64,000 nucleotides of DNA from Sphingomicrobium clamense (GTDB lineage: Bacteria > Pseudomonadota > Alphaproteobacteria > Sphingomonadales > Sphingomonadaceae). Both the position numbers and the translations under genes were made by a program. The stretch covers positions 232,001-296,000 of the forward strand of contig NZ_JAHVAH010000001.1 in NCBI RefSeq assembly GCF_019264355.1, written 5' to 3'. The stretch's first letter is position 1. Each line of letters opens with the position of its first letter. Under the pieces are notes generated by a model. The model was not told the DNA's origin. It did not search any database and worked only from the letters and a program-made list of their open reading frames with translations. Shown here in pieces: positions 37,726 to 46,419 of this stretch.

Positions 37726-38067
37726 TCAAGGAAATTCGGTCATTTCAGCGACGAACCGTTTCCCGTTTGCGATATCCAGCTCGATTAACCATAAATCCGG
37801 ATCGTTTCGCCGCTTCTTTTCGAGGAATTGGCTGATTTCCGCCATTTCAGATTCGGAACCCGGGCCCGTTTCGGACCATTCGTAAGCACCGCTGACCTGC
37901 AATTGACGCTCCAAGCAGGTGAAATGGCGTCCTTTTTCGGCAATCACCAGCAGCAGCGACCCGCGCTCCTCGTCGCCCTTTCGCAGCACCGTCGCGAAGC
38001 CGCCCTCGGCCATGATCCGCCGCATTAGCGCCTTGGCCTCGACTCCGGCGGCGAGCCGCTCGTTCAC
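37726..38067 (-). CDS. DUF1491 family protein
   Basis: A 113-residue protein: VNERLAAGVEAKALMRRIMA, GGFATVLRKGDEERGSLLLV and ITERDP-like DLWLIELDIANGKRFV, the DUF1491 pattern found in alphaproteobacteria; function unknown. The start is GTG 38067, which overlaps the TGA of the PaaI-type gene (GTGA), so translation is coupled. It is the last gene of ptsN-paaI-DUF1491 on the minus strand and ends 25 bp before the sleB leader. Confidence 0.8.
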   Translation of the reverse strand: MNERLAAGVEAKALMRRIMAEGGFATVLRKGDEERGSLLLVIAEKGRHFTCLERQLQVSGAYEWSETGPGSESEMAEISQFLEKKRRNDPDLWLIELDIANGKRFVAEMTEFP

Positions 38068-38537
38068 GGCAGCTGGTACCCCTCGAGCCCGGAGAGCGCG
38101 ATGTGCGAGCGCATGAACGTCCCCGTCCCGCGGCCGCATTCCTCGCCCTCGGCGTCAATGATCCGCGCGTCGGCGACCAGCACGCGGCGCTTGCCACTGA
38201 CCCAGCGCCCTTCGGCCACCGCCGGCCCTTCGCGCATCGGGCGCGTGAACAGCAGGTTGAACGCAGTGGTCAGCAGGAAGCGGTCGGTTACCAGTCCGTT
38301 GGCGGCGAAGAAGGCCGCATCGTCGAGCATCTTGAAATAGACCGACCCGTGCGCAGCACCTGCCGCGTGGAAAAAGGCGGGATCGACTTCGAAATGGATC
38401 CGGCTCACGCCAGGCTCGGGAAGCTCCAGCCGGCTCTTGAACTGCTGCTGGATCGGCGCTGCGGCGTAGAGCGCTTCGAGCGCCCGGCAATGCGCCTGTG
38501 CCCCGGTCGGCCCCTCGGTCGACGGATCAGGCAGCAT
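38064..38537 (-). CDS. PaaI-type thioesterase (hotdog fold)
   Basis: A 157-residue hotdog protein: HFEVDPAFFHAAGAAHGSVY with the HGG-like HGS turn, FKMLDDAAFFAAN and TTAFNLLFTRPM. The family hydrolyses acyl-CoA thioesters; the substrate is unknown. It overlaps ptsN by 11 bp upstream and the DUF1491 gene downstream, so it is part of that operon. It lacks the aspartate in the HGG-x-x-x-x-x-D context typical of PaaI itself and may prefer aryl- or acyl-CoA of another size. Confidence 0.78.
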   Translation of the reverse strand: MLPDPSTEGPTGAQAHCRALEALYAAAPIQQQFKSRLELPEPGVSRIHFEVDPAFFHAAGAAHGSVYFKMLDDAAFFAANGLVTDRFLLTTAFNLLFTRPMREGPAVAEGRWVSGKRRVLVADARIIDAEGEECGRGTGTFMRSHIALSGLEGYQLP

Positions 38538-38991
38538 GCACCTCGTCGGCGCTCATCAGCACGGCGGCCAGCGCGTCGCGATCGCGCGCGCCGCGCATCT
38601 TCTCGACCGTCCCTGCGTCGCGGACCAGCCGGCTGACCGCGGCCAGCGCACGCAGATGGTCTGCGCCCGCATCGGGCGGCGACAAAAGCAGGAAGACGAC
38701 GTCGACGGGCATCTTGTCGATCGCGTCGAAATCGACCGGTTCGTCGAGCCGGGCGACCAGTCCGTAGACATGGCTCAACCCCTCGACCTTGCCGTGCGGA
38801 ATGGCCACGCCACCGCCGAAACCGGTCGAACCCAGCTTCTCGCGCTCGAGGATCGAATCGACGACGATGCCCGGCTCGAGCCCGAGTTTCTGACTCGCAA
38901 CCTGGCCCAGCATTTGCAGAAGCTGCCGCTTGCTTGCAGCCGACAGCTTGGTTCGGATCGACGAAAAGTCGATGAATTCGCTCAGATTCAT
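38527..38991 (-). CDS. ptsN: PTS IIA-like nitrogen regulatory protein
   Basis: A 154-residue EIIA-Ntr: phosphorylation site His66 in GVAIPHGKVE, and the conserved LLSPPDAGADHLRALAAVSRL block. It relays phosphate from PtsP/NPr to control potassium transport, stress and nitrogen metabolism in proteobacteria. It follows the hibernation factor gene by 83 bp, the usual hpf-ptsN order; rpoN is not in the window. Confidence 0.93.
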   Translation of the reverse strand: MNLSEFIDFSSIRTKLSAASKRQLLQMLGQVASQKLGLEPGIVVDSILEREKLGSTGFGGGVAIPHGKVEGLSHVYGLVARLDEPVDFDAIDKMPVDVVFLLLSPPDAGADHLRALAAVSRLVRDAGTVEKMRGARDRDALAAVLMSADEVHAA

Positions 38992-39074
38992 AACTTCAAA
39001 CTTGCACCCACGGGAACTCGCTCGGGGCGCCCTCTAGACCAAAAACTCGGGTGTTGTCAGCCCCCTGGCCACAA

Positions 39075-39638
39075 TCACCCGTTCGGTTCGACCCAACCGA
39101 TCGTCCCGTCGTCGCGTCGATAGACCATGTTGAACTGGTCGGTCTTCACGTTGCGGAACATCAGGGCGTTGGTGTTGCGCAGGTCGAGCATCATCACCGC
39201 ATCGCCCACGCTGGCGGTCGGAATGTCGACCCGCGTCTCCGCCACCACGGCCGGATATTCGGGGCTCGGCGCTTCCTCGGGCGGCGGCGCGAACACGGTA
39301 TAGCCCGCGTCATAGCTGTCATTGTCGGGTTCGGGGGTATGGCGCCGCTCGCGCAGTCGCTCGACATAGCGTTTGAGCTGGCGTTCGATCTTGTCCGCGG
39401 CGCCGTCGAAGGCGACATGCGCGTCGCCGGCGCGGTTCGAGGCCTTGAGCACGATGCCCTGGTTGACGGGCGCGACGATGTCGCAGGTGAAGTCGTCATG
39501 GGGGCCGCGTCCGAACGTCACGTTGGCGCCCACACTGCGCGAGAAATATTTGTCGGCCATCCCCTCGATGCGGCTCGAGACATGGGCTTGGAGGGCCTCA
39601 CCAGTATCTACCTGATGACCCGCGACACGGATATCCAT
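39075..39638 (-). CDS. hpf: Ribosome hibernation promoting factor, long form
   Basis: A 187-residue protein: N-terminal domain (about 1-105, MDIRVAGHQVDTGEALQAHV) that binds the 30S A/P sites, a flexible linker (105-130), and a C-terminal domain (about 130-187, GDAVMMLDLRNTNALMFRNV) that dimerises 70S ribosomes to 100S. The C-terminal domain marks the long form. The perfect AAAGGAGG ending 6 nt before ATG 39638 fixes the start and excludes the longer frame. Confidence 0.93.
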   Translation of the reverse strand: MDIRVAGHQVDTGEALQAHVSSRIEGMADKYFSRSVGANVTFGRGPHDDFTCDIVAPVNQGIVLKASNRAGDAHVAFDGAADKIERQLKRYVERLRERRHTPEPDNDSYDAGYTVFAPPPEEAPSPEYPAVVAETRVDIPTASVGDAVMMLDLRNTNALMFRNVKTDQFNMVYRRDDGTIGWVEPNG

Positions 39639-39703
39639 CCGCTCCTCCTTTCTTTGACAATCCACGCGGCCTTGGGGTGGCCGCCACATAGTTTCGAGAT
39701 GGG

Positions 39704-40396
39704 TTAGGCCACCTTGCTCCACAAGGGGTCTTCCATCTTTTCGATAAACGCACGATGCGCCGCCAGTTCCTCAGCACTAGGCGCATGCGGCCGTGCCGGG
39801 CGCACCTTGCGCGGTGCGGGCGCATCCTCGATGCCTGCCGCGACCGCGACGGTCGAGGTATCCGAGACCTCGATGCCCAGCCCGATCTGCCGTCCGCCGG
39901 TCAGTTCGATATAGACTTGGGTCAGCAGTTCGGCGTCGAGCAGCGCGCCATGTTTGACGCGCGCCGAACGGTCAACGCCGTACCGCGTGCACAAGGCGTC
40001 GAGGCTATGCTTGGCGCCCGGATGCTTGGTCCGCGCCATCGGCAGCGTGTCGATCATGCGCGTCATGCAGACGCATTCGTGACCCGCTTTTTCGAGCTCG
40101 AAATTGAGGAAGCCGAAGTCGAACGAGGCATTGTGCGCGACCAGCTTCGCATCGCCCAGGAATTCGATCAGCTCGAGCGCCTTGTCGGCGAACAGCGGCT
40201 TGTCGGACAGGAAGGCGCTCGAGAGGCCGTGCACCGCCTCCGCCTCGCTCGGCATGTCGCGCTCGGGGTTGAAATAACAGTGATAGGTACGGCCGGTCTC
40301 GACCCGGTTCTCGAGCTCCACGCAGCCAATCTCGACAATGCGGTCGCCCCCGGGCGACAGGCCCGTGGTTTCGGTATCGAACACGATTTCGCGCAT
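39704..40396 (-). CDS. dnaQ: DNA polymerase III epsilon subunit (proofreading exonuclease)
   Basis: A 230-residue DnaQ: ExoI DTETTGLSPGGDRIVEIG with Asp7/Glu9, ExoII AHNASFDFGFLNFEL and ExoIII HGALLDAELL, the DEDDh triad. It provides 3'-5' proofreading for the replicase. The C-terminal part (about 180-230, PHAPSAEELAAHRAFIEKM) binds the alpha subunit. The start at 40396 is 7 bp after coaE; the longer frame overlaps coaE and was rejected. Confidence 0.94.
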   Translation of the reverse strand: MREIVFDTETTGLSPGGDRIVEIGCVELENRVETGRTYHCYFNPERDMPSEAEAVHGLSSAFLSDKPLFADKALELIEFLGDAKLVAHNASFDFGFLNFELEKAGHECVCMTRMIDTLPMARTKHPGAKHSLDALCTRYGVDRSARVKHGALLDAELLTQVYIELTGGRQIGLGIEVSDTSTVAVAAGIEDAPAPRKVRPARPHAPSAEELAAHRAFIEKMEDPLWSKVA

Positions 40397-40403
40397 GGCG
40401 ATG

Positions 40404-40997
40404 TTATGCGCCTCTCGCGAGCCCGAGGCAAGAGAGGATCCGGTCCACCTGGGCGCGGGTTTCGTCCAGATCGCCGCTGGTGTCGACGATGAAGTCCGCG
40501 CGTTCGCGTTTCTCCTCGTCGGGCATCTGCCGCGCCAGGATCCGCTCATATTTCTCGACCGTCATCCCGTCGCGACCCAGCACGCGTTCGCGCTGCATCT
40601 CGGGCGGCGCCGACACGACGATGACATGGTCGAAGTTCTCCGCGCCATTGGTCTCGAACAGGAGCGGGATGTCGAACAGCAACGCCTGCGCGTCGCCATT
40701 TTCCAGGATAAAGCGGGTGCGTTCGTGATGCACCGCGGGATGGACGATCGCCTCGAGCTTGGCCAGCTTGTCGCGGTCGCCCAGCACCATGCCCGACAGC
40801 ACGTCGCGATCGACTTTGCCGTCACGGGTCGAGCCCGGAAATTCCTGCTCGATCACGGGCACGAGCTTGCCGCCTTGTCCCTGCAATTCGCGCACGGTCG
40901 CGTCGGCGTCGAAGGTCGGGATGCCCGCCTCGGCGAACATTTTTGCCACGGTCGACTTGCCCATGCCGATCGAGCCGGTGATGGCGAGCGTCTTCAT
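40404..40997 (-). CDS. coaE: Dephospho-CoA kinase
   Basis: Last step of coenzyme A synthesis. P-loop GSIGMGKST (8-16), DADATVRELQG, then NGDAQALLFDIPLLFETNG and RVLGRDGMTVEKYERILARQ split. 197 residues, normal length. ATGA overlap with aroE upstream; dnaQ follows 7 bp downstream. The maf-aroE-coaE-dnaQ block is conserved next to the origin in alphaproteobacteria. Confidence 0.94.
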   Translation of the reverse strand: MKTLAITGSIGMGKSTVAKMFAEAGIPTFDADATVRELQGQGGKLVPVIEQEFPGSTRDGKVDRDVLSGMVLGDRDKLAKLEAIVHPAVHHERTRFILENGDAQALLFDIPLLFETNGAENFDHVIVVSAPPEMQRERVLGRDGMTVEKYERILARQMPDEEKRERADFIVDTSGDLDETRAQVDRILSCLGLARGA

Positions 40998-41818
40998 GAC
41001 CTCAGCATAGCAAAAAGCGCATCGTCATGCTGGCGCGGCGGTTCTTCGCCGAAAAACAATGCGAAGCTGGTCGCGGCCTGCTCGACCAGCATCGACAATC
41101 CGTCGACCGTCTCCAGCCCGCGCTCGCGCGCCGCCTTGAGCAACGCGGTTTCGGGGGGCGAGGTCACGAGATCGAACACCCAGCCTTTGTCGGAGAGCCC
41201 CTCGACGCTCGCGGGGTTCTCCGGAAAGCCCTTCATGCCCAGCGGCGTGGCGTTGATGATCCCGTCGCCCGTGATCGGACTGTCGATCGGTCGCGGCCCT
41301 TTGCGCAGGCCGAATTCGACCGCCAGCTTGGTCGCGGTGGTCAGGTCGCGCGCCTGCATCCGGATCGCGGGCGTCAGCCCGACGGTCCGCGCCGCGACCA
41401 GCACCGCACGCGCCGCGCCGCCATTGCCGAGCAGCGTCACCCGATCCATCGCGCGGCCCTTGTCGTGCAGTTGCTTCAACAACATCACAATCGCGCCGAC
41501 ATCGCTATTGCCCGCCACCAGCGTGCCCTCGTCATGGACCAGCATGTTGGCCGCGCCCGCCGCCACCGCGAGGTCGGTCGCGCGGTCGGCTGCGCCGATC
41601 GCATCGAGCTTCAGCGGCATGGTGACATTGCACCCCTGCCAGGCCTTGTCCTTGCGCCGCTCGGCCAAATAACTTTTCAGCCCCGCGCGCGCGACCTGCT
41701 GCGGGCGATAGTCGGCCTTCATGCCCATCTTCTTGATCCAGAATTTGTGAATCTCGGGCGATCGGCTGCCGTCGATGGGGTCGCCGATCACCTCGGCATA
41801 GGGGGTCGCTTTGCTCAT
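40994..41818 (-). CDS. aroE: Shikimate 5-dehydrogenase
   Basis: Reduces 3-dehydroshikimate with NADPH. 274 residues: substrate site SRSPEIHKFWI near 19, WQGCNVTMPLK with the catalytic lysine, LLGNGGAARAV nucleotide loop, and NATPLGM. The N-terminal extension in the longer open frame runs through maf and was rejected; ATG 41818 overlaps the maf stop by ATGA. Confidence 0.93.
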   Translation of the reverse strand: MSKATPYAEVIGDPIDGSRSPEIHKFWIKKMGMKADYRPQQVARAGLKSYLAERRKDKAWQGCNVTMPLKLDAIGAADRATDLAVAAGAANMLVHDEGTLVAGNSDVGAIVMLLKQLHDKGRAMDRVTLLGNGGAARAVLVAARTVGLTPAIRMQARDLTTATKLAVEFGLRKGPRPIDSPITGDGIINATPLGMKGFPENPASVEGLSDKGWVFDLVTSPPETALLKAARERGLETVDGLSMLVEQAATSFALFFGEEPPRQHDDALFAMLRS

Positions 41819-42396
41819 GACGCGATGACCTTGCGGTCTCGCAGGGCGCCAAGCAAGGGCAGAAGCGGCATACCGAGGATCGTGAAATAATTGCCGTCCA
41901 TTTTGTCGAACAAGGTGACACCCGGCCCCTCCATCCGGAACACACCGACGCAATAAGACACTTCGGGCCACTCGGCAGCGAGATAGGCGTCGATAAAGTC
42001 GTCGCTCAACACGCGCACGTGCAGCCGCGCCGTCTCGTGATGGCACCAGTCGACATTTCCGTCCCGTACCAATGCCACCGCGCTGGTCAGCTCCATGACC
42101 TTGCCCGAGAAGACGCGCAGATGCTCGGCGGCGTTGGCGCGGTCGGTCGGCTTGTCGAACAGGCGCCCGTCAACCGCCACCACGCTATCGCTGCCGATCA
42201 CCCAATCGTCGGCATCGGCCGCAACCGACAGCGCCTTGGCTTTCGCCAATGTCGGGGCCAGGCTTGCCGCCCCGCCATCATGCGTTCGCTTGACCGCATC
42301 CTCGTCGCAATCGGGCTTCACGACCTCGTAATCGACGCCCGCCTGGTCGAGCATTGTCCGCCGGATCGGACTGGAGGAACCGAGGATCAAACCCAT
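41815..42396 (-). CDS. Maf family nucleotide pyrophosphatase
   Basis: A 193-residue Maf protein: LGSSSPIRRTMLDQAGVDYE, IGSDSVVAVDGRLFDKP and GKVMELTSAVALV. Maf enzymes hydrolyse dTTP/UTP or modified nucleotides as housecleaning enzymes. ATG 42396 opens the left-hand operon maf-aroE-coaE-dnaQ at the edge of the origin interval, whose DnaA-like boxes lie just upstream, so the promoter is probably embedded in the origin. Confidence 0.9.
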   Translation of the reverse strand: MGLILGSSSPIRRTMLDQAGVDYEVVKPDCDEDAVKRTHDGGAASLAPTLAKAKALSVAADADDWVIGSDSVVAVDGRLFDKPTDRANAAEHLRVFSGKVMELTSAVALVRDGNVDWCHHETARLHVRVLSDDFIDAYLAAEWPEVSYCVGVFRMEGPGVTLFDKMDGNYFTILGMPLLPLLGALRDRKVIAS

Positions 42397-42690
42397 GGGA
42401 GCCTTTCTGTGGAAAAAGCGCGGGACAGGCCTAGCGCGAAGCCGTGGACAGGCCAACCGCATGATTCCCCAAACGCCCATGCCGACTCATTTCGAGATTC
42501 GACCCACAGAATGACTCGTCGGATGGGGAAAATGTGGATAGCGGGAGTCCTGCTCGGCGACTCATTGGAGTCATTGAGTCAAGAAGAGTCTGCGCGTGTT
42601 GGCAAAGCGCGCTCAACTCGGCTAACCCCGCAACCCACGCGCCAATATCAACTCCTATCTTTTCTATAATATATATAAGGAGAATAGAGG
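42397..42690. other. Chromosomal replication origin (oriC), between maf and hemE
   Basis: A 294-bp gene-free interval. Nine GANTC sites fall between 42463 and 42590: 42463, 42484, 42496, 42513, 42545, 42559, 42568, 42576 and 42586; about 0.5 would be expected by chance. DnaA-box-like sequences are TGTGGAAAA (42409-42417) and TGTGGATAG (42533-42541), each one mismatch from TGTGGATAA. W-box-like TCCCCA is at 42466-42471 and its complement TGGGGA at 42524-42529. The right end (about 42642-42685) is AT-rich with CTATAATATATATAAGG and would melt easily. The Caulobacter origin also lies next to hemE. Confidence 0.85.
42665..42670 (+). promoter_or_regulatory. Candidate -10 element of hemE
   Basis: TATAAT, a perfect consensus, 20 bp before the hemE GTG; no good -35 is seen 17 bp upstream. 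AAGGAG (42678-42683) follows as ribosome-binding site. It lies in the AT-rich right end of the origin, so hemE transcription may affect origin opening. Confidence 0.5.
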
Positions 42691-43722
42691 GTGGCCCCTC
42701 TCTCGTCCGAAAAACCCCTTCTGGCCGTCCTTCGCGGCACGCGCATGGACCCGCCTCCGGTCTGGTTGATGCGTCAGGCCGGGCGTTATCTGCCCGAGTA
42801 TCGCGAACTGCGCGCCAAAATGGGCGGCTTCCTCGACATGGCCTATGACGCCGAGGCCGCGGCCGAGATCACGATGCAGCCGATCCGCCGCTTCGGCTTC
42901 GACGGCGCGATCCTCTTTTCCGATATCCTCATCGTCCCGCACGCGATCGGCCAAGACCTGACCTTCGTCGCCGGCGAAGGCCCGCGCCTCTCGCCCCCGC
43001 TGACCGATGCGCGGCTCGAGGACTTCACCCCCACCCCGCACCACCTCGAGGCGATTTACGCCACCGTGCGCGCGGTGAAGGCGCAGCTCGACCCGTCGAC
43101 CACCTTCCTCGGCTTCGCCGGCTCGCCCTGGACCGTCGCCACCTACATGGTCGCCGGCCACGGCACCAAGGACCAGCACCCCGCGCGCATCATGGCCTAC
43201 GCCGAAGAAGACCGCTTCGCGCAGCTGATCGCGCGGATCGAAGAGGTCACGGTCGACTATCTCTCGGGCCAGATCGAGGCCGGGGTCGACGCGGTGCAAT
43301 TGTTCGACAGCTGGGCCGGCAGCCTTTCGCCCGCCCAGTTCGAGCGCTGGGTGATCCAGCCCAATGCGCGCATCGTCGCCGCGCTCAAGGCCCGCCATCC
43401 CGATACGCCCGTCATCGGCTTTCCCAAGGGCGCGGGCGCCAAGCTCGTCGACTATGCTTCGCGCACCGGCATCGACGCCGTCGGCATCGACGAGACGATC
43501 GATCCCGTCTGGGCCAACGCCGCCCTGCCCGCCGGCATGCCCGTGCAAGGCAATCTCGATCCCATGGCTCTGCTCGCGGGCGGATCGGCGCTCAGCGAGG
43601 CCGTGGAGGCCATCAGGACCGCCTTTGCGGACCGACCCCACATCTTCAATCTTGGCCACGGCATCGACAAGACGACCCCGATCGCCCATGTCGAAGATCT
43701 GCTCGCGCAACTACGAGGCTAA
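42691..43722 (+). CDS. hemE: Uroporphyrinogen decarboxylase
   Basis: Removes four acetate carboxyls in heme synthesis. 343 residues with PVWLMRQAGRYLPEYRELR near 25, the active-site FSDILIVPHAIG and FGFDGAILFSDI, GFAGSPWTVATYMV, and HILNLGHGI-like IFNLGHGIDKTTP. The start is GTG 42691 with AAGGAG 8 nt upstream. hemJ follows after 3 bp. It is the first gene right of the origin. Confidence 0.95.
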   Translation: MAPLSSEKPLLAVLRGTRMDPPPVWLMRQAGRYLPEYRELRAKMGGFLDMAYDAEAAAEITMQPIRRFGFDGAILFSDILIVPHAIGQDLTFVAGEGPRLSPPLTDARLEDFTPTPHHLEAIYATVRAVKAQLDPSTTFLGFAGSPWTVATYMVAGHGTKDQHPARIMAYAEEDRFAQLIARIEEVTVDYLSGQIEAGVDAVQLFDSWAGSLSPAQFERWVIQPNARIVAALKARHPDTPVIGFPKGAGAKLVDYASRTGIDAVGIDETIDPVWANAALPAGMPVQGNLDPMALLAGGSALSEAVEAIRTAFADRPHIFNLGHGIDKTTPIAHVEDLLAQLRG

Positions 43723-43725
43723 CCA

Positions 43726-44178
43726 ATGGACTCCATGATCGGCTTTCTCGGCGCATCCTATCTCTGGGTGAAGGCCGCGCACGTCACCTTCATCATCTTC
43801 TGGATCGCCGGCCTGTTCATCGTCCCGCGCTATTACGTGCACCATCACGAAACCACGCCGGGCAGCGCCGAGGACCGCGCCTGGACCGAGCGTGCCGACC
43901 GCGCGCGCACCGTCATCCTGCTCCCCGCCCTGGTGCTTAGCTGGCTGCTCGGCCTCGCGCTCGCGCTCCATATCGGCGCCTTCACCCAGGGCTGGTTCCA
44001 CGCCAAGCTCCTGCTGGTCATTCTCCTCTCGGCCTATCACGGCTGGGTCGTCTCGTTCGGCAAGAAGCTCGCGGCGGGCGAACGCCCGATGCAGGGCCGC
44101 AGCCTGCGCATGATCAACGAGGTCCCCGCCCTCTTCACGATCCTCATCGTCGTCATGGTGATCGTCCGCCCCTTCTGA
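43726..44178 (+). CDS. hemJ: Protoporphyrinogen oxidase HemJ (CopD-like membrane protein)
   Basis: A 150-residue protein with four membrane segments (about 13-35, 60-82, 88-110, 128-148). YLWVKAAHVTFIIFWIAGLF carries the conserved His19-type residue, and WFHAKLLLVILLSAYHGW the second His group; LRMINEVPALFTILIV ends the family pattern. HemJ converts protoporphyrinogen IX to protoporphyrin IX. It directly follows hemE and almost certainly shares its transcript. Confidence 0.88.
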   Translation: MDSMIGFLGASYLWVKAAHVTFIIFWIAGLFIVPRYYVHHHETTPGSAEDRAWTERADRARTVILLPALVLSWLLGLALALHIGAFTQGWFHAKLLLVILLSAYHGWVVSFGKKLAAGERPMQGRSLRMINEVPALFTILIVVMVIVRPF

Positions 44179-44348
44179 CGCTTCGCCGCATCGCCGTGAG
44201 TCGCCCCGTTGACTTCACGCAGAGGCGCACCTAACTCCTCCTCTCGACGGCGCACCCGGCAGTCCTTGCCGCGTTTTCTTTTCGCGCCGCCCGGTTCCTC
44301 CCCAGCGCCACATGTCTTTGTCGCGCGCCGCAAAGAATCCATAGGTCC
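44179..44348 (+). promoter_or_regulatory. Pyrimidine-rich rho leader
   Basis: A 170-bp gap before rho, rich in C and T with few G in stretches such as CACCTAACTCCTCCTCTCG and CGTTTTCTTTTCG, resembling Rho-loading (rut) sequence. Rho autoregulates by early termination in its leader in several bacteria. No intrinsic terminator is present between hemJ and rho, so rho may also be read from hemE. Confidence 0.3.
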
Positions 44349-45605
44349 ATGCATCTCAAAGACTTGAAAGAAACGTCTCCCGCCAAGCTCGTCGCCATGG
44401 CCGAAGAGCGCGGTGTCGAGGCCGCTTCCACCCTGCGCAAGCAGGACCTCATGTTCTCGATCCTCAAGGAAGAGGCCGAGAACGGTACGCAGATCATGGG
44501 CATGGGCACGATCGAAGTGCTCAATGACGGGTTCGGCTTCCTGCGCTCGCCAGAAGCGAACTTCCTCGCCGGTCCCGACGACATTTATGTCGCCCCCGCG
44601 GTGGTCAAGAAGTTCGGCCTGCGCACCGGCGACACGGTCGAAGGCGAGATCCGCGCCCCCAAGGACGGCGAACGCTATTTCGCGCTGACCAAAGTCACGC
44701 AGGTCAATTTCGACGATCCCGAGGCGGTCCGCCACCGCGTCAATTTCGACAACCTGACCCCGCTCTATCCGGACGAGAAGCTCACGCTCGACAGCAGCGA
44801 TCCGACCGAAAAGGACAAGAGCGCCCGCGTCATCGACATCGTCGCCCCGCTCGGCAAGGGCCAGCGCGCGCTGATCGTCGCCCCGCCGCGCACGGGTAAG
44901 ACCGTGCTGCTGCAGAACATCGCAAAGGCGATCACCGACAACCACCCTGAGGTTTTCCTCCTCGTGCTCCTCATCGACGAGCGCCCCGAGGAAGTCACCG
45001 ACATGCAGCGCAGTGTGAAGGGCGAGGTCGTCTCCTCGACCTTCGACGAGCCGGCCTCGCGACACGTCCAGGTCGCCGAGATGGTAATCGAAAAGGCCAA
45101 GCGCCTCGTCGAGCACAAGAAGGATGTCGTCATCCTCCTCGACTCGATCACCCGTCTCGGCCGCGCCTACAACACGGTCGTGCCCAGCTCGGGCAAGGTA
45201 CTCACCGGTGGTGTCGACGCCAACGCGCTCCAGCGCCCCAAGCGCTTCTTCGGCGCCGCGCGTAATATCGAGGAAGGCGGCTCGCTTTCGATCATCGCCA
45301 CCGCGCTGATCGACACCGGCTCCAAGATGGACGAAGTCATCTTCGAAGAGTTTAAGGGCACCGGTAACAGCGAAATCGTCCTCGACCGCAAGGTCGCCGA
45401 CAAGCGCATCTTCCCCTCGCTCGACGTCGGCAAGTCCGGCACGCGCAAGGAAGAGCTGCTGGTCGACCAGGCCACTCTCTCGAAGATGTGGGTCCTGCGC
45501 CGCATCCTCATGCAGATGGGCACCATCGACGCAATGCAGTTCCTCCTCGACAAGATGAAGGACGCCAAGTCCAACGAAGACTTCTTCGCGAGTATGAACC
45601 AATAG
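44349..45605 (+). CDS. rho: Transcription termination factor Rho
   Basis: A 418-residue Rho: N-terminal helical domain ([18 protein letters not shown]), a cold-shock-like RNA-binding domain (about 45-120, [20 protein letters not shown]), and the ATPase with Walker A APPRTGKT (near 178), Q-loop, [14 protein letters not shown] and [12 protein letters not shown]. It is a homohexameric RNA helicase that ends transcription. It is in the conserved hemE-hemJ-rho order next to the origin. Confidence 0.97.
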   Translation: MHLKDLKETSPAKLVAMAEERGVEAASTLRKQDLMFSILKEEAENGTQIMGMGTIEVLNDGFGFLRSPEANFLAGPDDIYVAPAVVKKFGLRTGDTVEGEIRAPKDGERYFALTKVTQVNFDDPEAVRHRVNFDNLTPLYPDEKLTLDSSDPTEKDKSARVIDIVAPLGKGQRALIVAPPRTGKTVLLQNIAKAITDNHPEVFLLVLLIDERPEEVTDMQRSVKGEVVSSTFDEPASRHVQVAEMVIEKAKRLVEHKKDVVILLDSITRLGRAYNTVVPSSGKVLTGGVDANALQRPKRFFGAARNIEEGGSLSIIATALIDTGSKMDEVIFEEFKGTGNSEIVLDRKVADKRIFPSLDVGKSGTRKEELLVDQATLSKMWVLRRILMQMGTIDAMQFLLDKMKDAKSNEDFFASMNQ

Positions 45606-45616
45606 CTGAGCCGGAG

Positions 45617-45645
45617 ACCCGGCACGCTTCAGGCGTGCTGGGTTT
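45617..45645 (+). terminator. Hairpin after rho, weak terminator
   Basis: ACCCGGCACGC (45617-45627) and GCGTGCTGGGT (45633-45643) form an 11-bp stem (one G-U) with a 5-nt loop. Only three T follow, so termination is likely partial. Confidence 0.55.
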
Positions 45646-45684
45646 CGGTCGGAACTCTCCCCTTTCTCACCCATTGGAGCCAGC

Positions 45685-46419
45685 ATGATCGACCAACTGA
45701 TGATGCTCATCGCCGCCGTCTCTTCGGAGGCGCTTTCGCTTGGCGGACCTGCCGATATCTGGGACGCCATCGTCAAGGATTTCTCGAACATTACCGAGCC
45801 CGAGGCGCTGGTCGCCTTTGGCCAGGTGCTGATGATCGACCTTATCCTCGCGGGTGACAATGCGATCATCGTCGGCGCGCTTGCCGCAGGCCTCCCCGCG
45901 GACCAACGCCGCAAGGTCATCATAATCGGTGTCGCCGCAGCGCTCGTGTTGCGTATCCTGTTCGCACTGATTGTCGTCCAGTTGCTCCAGATCGTCGGGT
46001 TGATTTTCGCTGGCGGCCTGCTGCTCTTGTGGGTCGCTTGGAAGATGTGGCGCGAACTGCACCATCTCGGCGAAAGCCCGGGCAGCCCCGAGATCGAGGG
46101 CGACGAAAGCTCGGGCGTGAAGCCGATGAAGAGCTTCTACGCTGCCGCCTGGGCGGTTGCGGTCGCCGACGTCTCGATGAGCCTCGACAACGTGCTCGCG
46201 GTCGCGGGCGCGGCCAAGGACCATCCCGGCATTCTGATCGTCGGCCTGATCCTCTCGGTCGCATTGATGGGCGTCGCCGCCAACATCATCGCCAAATATA
46301 TCGAGCGCTATAAGTGGATCGCCTATATCGGCCTCGCGGTCATCCTGTGGGTCGCCGGCGGCATGATCTATGACGGCTTCGTCGATCCGAACGTCGGGGT
46401 CGGCCAGCTCTTCGGATAG
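45685..46419 (+). CDS. TerC/YjbE family membrane protein
   Basis: A 244-residue integral membrane protein with about seven segments. The TerC/YjbE core is visible: LILAGDNAIIVGALAAGLP with the conserved Asp/Asn pair, and VSMSLDNVLAVAGAA later. The family exports manganese or other cations and supports metal loading of exported proteins; the ion cannot be told from sequence. The N-terminus is longer than YjbE by about 40 residues. The stop TAG shares its G with the mnmE GTG start. Confidence 0.85.
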   Translation: MIDQLMMLIAAVSSEALSLGGPADIWDAIVKDFSNITEPEALVAFGQVLMIDLILAGDNAIIVGALAAGLPADQRRKVIIIGVAAALVLRILFALIVVQLLQIVGLIFAGGLLLLWVAWKMWRELHHLGESPGSPEIEGDESSGVKPMKSFYAAAWAVAVADVSMSLDNVLAVAGAAKDHPGILIVGLILSVALMGVAANIIAKYIERYKWIAYIGLAVILWVAGGMIYDGFVDPNVGVGQLFG

